Source: Arenibacter sp. F20364
Lineage (GTDB): Bacteria > Bacteroidota > Bacteroidia > Flavobacteriales > Flavobacteriaceae
Reading direction: 5' to 3'
DNA length: 64,000 nucleotides
Assembly: GCF_023015905.1 (NCBI RefSeq)
Contig: NZ_JALKBD010000003.1
Location: 124,001-188,000, forward strand
Made by a program: the position numbers and the translations under genes. The notes under the pieces are model-generated. The model worked only from the letters and a program-made list of their open reading frames with translations, had not been told where the DNA came from and ran no database searches. Below, in pieces: positions 61,434 to 64,000 of the stretch (position 1 is its first letter; each line of letters starts with the position of its first letter).

Positions 61434-62111
61434 TTATTGCAAAATAATTGTAGGTAAGTGTTCATTAAACCATTTTGATCGGTGAATAATCATCGTATGG
61501 GTCCCATTTTTCACAGTGATGCAATCTTTTATATGTCCAATGGGAAAAACTGGATCTTTTTCACCGTGTATATGAATTACATTTTCCCTGTGCCGGGTTT
61601 GTTTCCAATTTACTATGGAATCTATAGACCAATCCAAGTAATATTTATCGCGGACGGACAAATATTGCTCATAAAGTGCAAGACGTTTGGGGACAGTTTC
61701 GCCAAAGGCGTATTTTGCCAGTAACTCCATATTATTTACCAAGCCGGTGGGCAATAGCTTATGCACTTTGGTGTACTTGGCAAATATCATTCTCTTTGGC
61801 AGTTCTGAATTACTCTTGACGCTTGAAATAATAATAACCTTTCGTACTTTAATATATTTTGCCATCTCCTGAACTAAAATTCCCCCAAAGGAAACCCCAA
61901 TTAGGACAGCATCCTCGTGTTTAACGAGTCTGGACATTTTTAAGGCATAATCCTCCAAACTAATATTCTTTTCAGGAACCACCCAATCCAAAAAGTGAGT
62001 TTCAAAAGTCGCTACAGGTAAGTTTATACGGGCAAAAATGGAAGGATTGGCTGCCATACCTGGCATGAAATAAACATGTATTTTCTTCTGGACCGTTCGG
62101 GTTTTTAGCAT
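61434..62111 (-). CDS. Alpha/beta hydrolase-like protein
   Basis: A 225-residue cytoplasmic protein. The nucleophile elbow is 'VLIGVSFGGILVQEMAKY' (Ser near residue 94) and the C-terminal His is in 'VKNGTHTMII'. The acid is probably in 'HIHGEKDPVFPIG'. It opens with 'IHVYFMPGMAANPSIF', which contains an oxyanion-type loop. Substrate unknown. Confidence 0.8.
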   Translation of the reverse strand: MLKTRTVQKKIHVYFMPGMAANPSIFARINLPVATFETHFLDWVVPEKNISLEDYALKMSRLVKHEDAVLIGVSFGGILVQEMAKYIKVRKVIIISSVKSNSELPKRMIFAKYTKVHKLLPTGLVNNMELLAKYAFGETVPKRLALYEQYLSVRDKYYLDWSIDSIVNWKQTRHRENVIHIHGEKDPVFPIGHIKDCITVKNGTHTMIIHRSKWFNEHLPTIILQ

Positions 62112-62261
62112 ACTATTTTAATAGGATAATAACTTTTTTTTCATTAACTTTGTTTTCTTGGCTTTTTCGTCCCTGCTTATGTGTTTACTTAGTTTATGAG
62201 CCTAGATTGTAATATGAGAACGTTATGATCCAAAATTAGTCATTATTTAAAATCAAACTAT

Positions 62262-62555
62262 ATGAATGAAGTAGAAATTAAGGACAATGGTTTCTTGAGA
62301 CAATTCGAAGCCAGGGTTGACGGCCACTTGGCTAAAATCGAATATTCTTCTCAAGAACGAAAAGTTTTTTTGACCAAACTTGTTATTCCTGAGGAAATAA
62401 CAAAGGAAGATTTTAAAGAGGAGTTCATTAAAAGTGTTTTGAGCCATATCCAAGAACAAAATTTAAGAGTTGTGCCTACTAGCCCTCAGATAGCAGGTTT
62501 CTTGAGAAAAAATCGACAATACAAAGAAATGCTACCCGTCGGCATAAGAATATAA
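62262..62555 (+). CDS. Small GNAT-like N-acetyltransferase (COG2388 type)
   Basis: A 97-residue protein matching the compact YidJ-like GNAT family in length and pattern: N-terminal 'RQFEARVDGHLAKIEYSS', middle 'KLVIPEEI', and C-terminal 'VVPTSPQIAGFLRKNRQY'. Such proteins bind acetyl-CoA; the acceptor is not known. A strong terminator follows the stop within 10 nt. Confidence 0.8.
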   Translation: MNEVEIKDNGFLRQFEARVDGHLAKIEYSSQERKVFLTKLVIPEEITKEDFKEEFIKSVLSHIQEQNLRVVPTSPQIAGFLRKNRQYKEMLPVGIRI

Positions 62556-62562
62556 TCACCAA

Positions 62563-62592
62563 TAAAAAACCTCTCATAACCGAGAGGTTTTT
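62563..62592. terminator. Bidirectional terminator between GNAT-like gene and mtaB
   Basis: Perfect 12-bp arms aaaaaacctctc (62563-62574) and gagaggtttttt (62581-62592) with a 6-nt loop. T-runs on both strands serve both converging genes. Confidence 0.9.
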
Positions 62593-62659
62593 TATTATTC
62601 CAATATTGTCTATTCCTGATTTGGCCTATCAACATAGCCTCTACCAATGCTGGGTTCGC

Positions 62660-63991
62660 CTAGGCCGATACAGCACTACCTATTTCTACCCCTCTTACCA
62701 TTCCGTCATCATCAATTTCCGTAAGTCTTATCTCCTGTAATGTATTTACCAAGTTGGGATTCCATGGTGCCTTGACCTTTACGTAATTCTCTGTAAATCC
62801 ATGGATATAGCCTTCCTTGTTCTCGGCTTCGTACAATACAGTTCTGGTAGAACCCAATTGCCCTTCATAGAAGGCCCTTCTTTTTTTAACGGAAAGTCCC
62901 CTTAACATCTTACTTCTCTTATTCCTGACTTTTTTGGGTACAACACTGTCTAATTCCGTCGCCTTGGTATTATCCCTTTCAGAATAGGTAAATACATGCA
63001 GATAGGAAATATCAAGTTCATTCAAGAAATTGTAGGTCTGCAAAAAGTGTTCTTCGGTCTCCCCGGGAAATCCTACTATGACATCTACCCCAATACAGGC
63101 GTGGGGCATAACCTCTTTAATTCTATTTATGCGATCAACATATAAATTGGTCAAATATCTTCTGCTCATCAATTTTAGGATAGCATCACTACCACTTTGA
63201 AGAGGAATATGGAAATGTGGGACAAATGAACTGCTTTGCGCCACAAAATCTATGGTTTCATTTTTTAATAAATTGGGTTCAATGGAAGAAATGCGCAAAC
63301 GGTGGATTCCCTCTACCCTATCCAAAGCTTTTACCAGATCCAAAAAAGTATGCTCATGTTTTTTATTCCCAAATTCACCTTTACCGTAATCTCCAATATT
63401 AACTCCTGTAAGCACAATTTCCTTAATGCCTTTTGATGATATTTCGGCGGCATTATTTAGAACATTCTGAAGGGTATCACTTCTAGATATCCCCCTGGCC
63501 AAGGGAATAGTACAATAAGTGCATTTATAATCACAACCATCCTGTACCTTTAAAAAAGCCCTGGTGCGATCGCCAATGGCATAACTGCCTACATAAAAAT
63601 CGGCTTCTTCTATTTCGCAGGAATGTACCTGGCCAAAATCGTTTTTGGAAAGGTCATTGACGTAATCTGCAATCTTAAATTTTTCGGTGGCCCCCAGAAC
63701 AAGATCAACTCCGTCTACCGCCGCCAAATCCTTTGGTTTAAGCTGGGCATAGCATCCTATAGCGGCCACAAAGGCGTTTGGATTGCTTTTTTGAGCTTGC
63801 TTAACGATCGATTTAAATCGCTTATCGGCATTTTCCGTAACCGAACAGGTATTGATGACATACATATCCGCATTTTCGGAAAAATCTACACGCTCAAAGC
63901 CTTCCTCAACCAAATCCCTAGCTATGGTTGAAGTTTCCGAAAAATTGAGCTTGCAGCCCAAGGTATAGAAAGCGACCTTTTTCTTCATCAT
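62660..63991 (-). CDS. mtaB: tRNA t6A37 methylthiotransferase MtaB
   Basis: A 443-residue radical-SAM enzyme that adds a methylthio group to t6A at position 37 of ANN-decoding tRNAs. The N-terminal UPF0004 domain holds 'FYTLGCKLNFSE', 'NTCSVTENAD' and 'GCYAQ', which bind one [4Fe-4S]. The radical-SAM site is 'GCDYKCTYCTIPLARG' (Cx3Cx2C) near residue 155. A C-terminal TRAM segment follows. Length is typical. Two ATG codons, 63991 and 63988, are adjacent; either may be used. It sits close to the right window edge. Confidence 0.95.
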   Translation of the reverse strand: MMKKKVAFYTLGCKLNFSETSTIARDLVEEGFERVDFSENADMYVINTCSVTENADKRFKSIVKQAQKSNPNAFVAAIGCYAQLKPKDLAAVDGVDLVLGATEKFKIADYVNDLSKNDFGQVHSCEIEEADFYVGSYAIGDRTRAFLKVQDGCDYKCTYCTIPLARGISRSDTLQNVLNNAAEISSKGIKEIVLTGVNIGDYGKGEFGNKKHEHTFLDLVKALDRVEGIHRLRISSIEPNLLKNETIDFVAQSSSFVPHFHIPLQSGSDAILKLMSRRYLTNLYVDRINRIKEVMPHACIGVDVIVGFPGETEEHFLQTYNFLNELDISYLHVFTYSERDNTKATELDSVVPKKVRNKRSKMLRGLSVKKRRAFYEGQLGSTRTVLYEAENKEGYIHGFTENYVKVKAPWNPNLVNTLQEIRLTEIDDDGMVRGVEIGSAVSA

Positions 63992-64000
63992 TGTTCTACT

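Overview
The window looks like a chromosome segment of a marine-type member of the Flavobacteriaceae (Bacteroidetes). It is AT-rich, most starts lack a strong Shine-Dalgarno sequence, several promoters carry the Bacteroidetes -7 box TAnnTTTG, and secreted proteins have short Lys-rich signal peptides or lipoboxes. CarB is short, without the C-terminal allosteric domain, and the left edge cuts a giant repeat-rich surface protein. I found no tRNA, rRNA, CRISPR array or insertion sequence. Genus cannot be fixed from the sequence alone.

Region 1 (1-2348) is the N-terminal part of a secreted protein with tandem Ig-like repeats of about 285 bp. Region 2 (2887-18949) is a complete nitrate assimilation island. 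On the minus strand it has a rubredoxin fused to a decayed sulfite-reductase-like fold, a nitrate reductase fused to its own FAD diaphorase, a NarL-type regulator, an outer-membrane porin, a NarK transporter and the siroheme enzyme CobA. On the plus strand it has NirB, NirD, a DUF4202 protein, a NarX-like sensor kinase and a small conserved protein. Nine copies of the palindrome TACGTA sit in the three control regions of this island. At narK and cobA the palindrome overlaps the -7 box in the same register. This is the best candidate for an undescribed regulatory system: a NarX/NarL-like pair acting through TACGTA.

Region 3 (19029-28254) has a K+/H+ antiporter and an L-rhamnose operon (bifunctional aldolase/dehydrogenase, isomerase, FGGY kinase, and an unexpected NCS1-type permease) with a divergent GntR-type regulator. 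Region 4 (28354-35382) holds a mosaic lipoprotein (propeller, HEAT, jelly roll, cupredoxin, ThuA), a cupin, a PEP-hydrolase-like TIM barrel with a remnant of its usual UPF0261 partner, glycerate kinase and a secreted esterase. Region 5 (35829-40931) is a TetR-controlled export operon (ABC, HlyD, TolC) with two palindromic operators. Region 6 (41467-46751) is a D-2-hydroxyacid dehydrogenase, an HpcH-type aldolase, a secreted glycosidase-like protein and a calcineurin-like phosphoesterase. With region 4 it could feed acid sugars through glycerate into central metabolism.

Region 7 (46802-63991) is mostly housekeeping: MepB-like protein, YbbA/YbbP-type ABC system with a divergent SGNH esterase, Xaa-Pro dipeptidyl peptidase, carB, rpmH, a DUF6263-like protein, a TPR membrane protein, cardiolipin synthase, lytic transglycosylase, alpha/beta hydrolase, a small GNAT-like protein and MtaB. 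Clear hairpin terminators separate several of these units.
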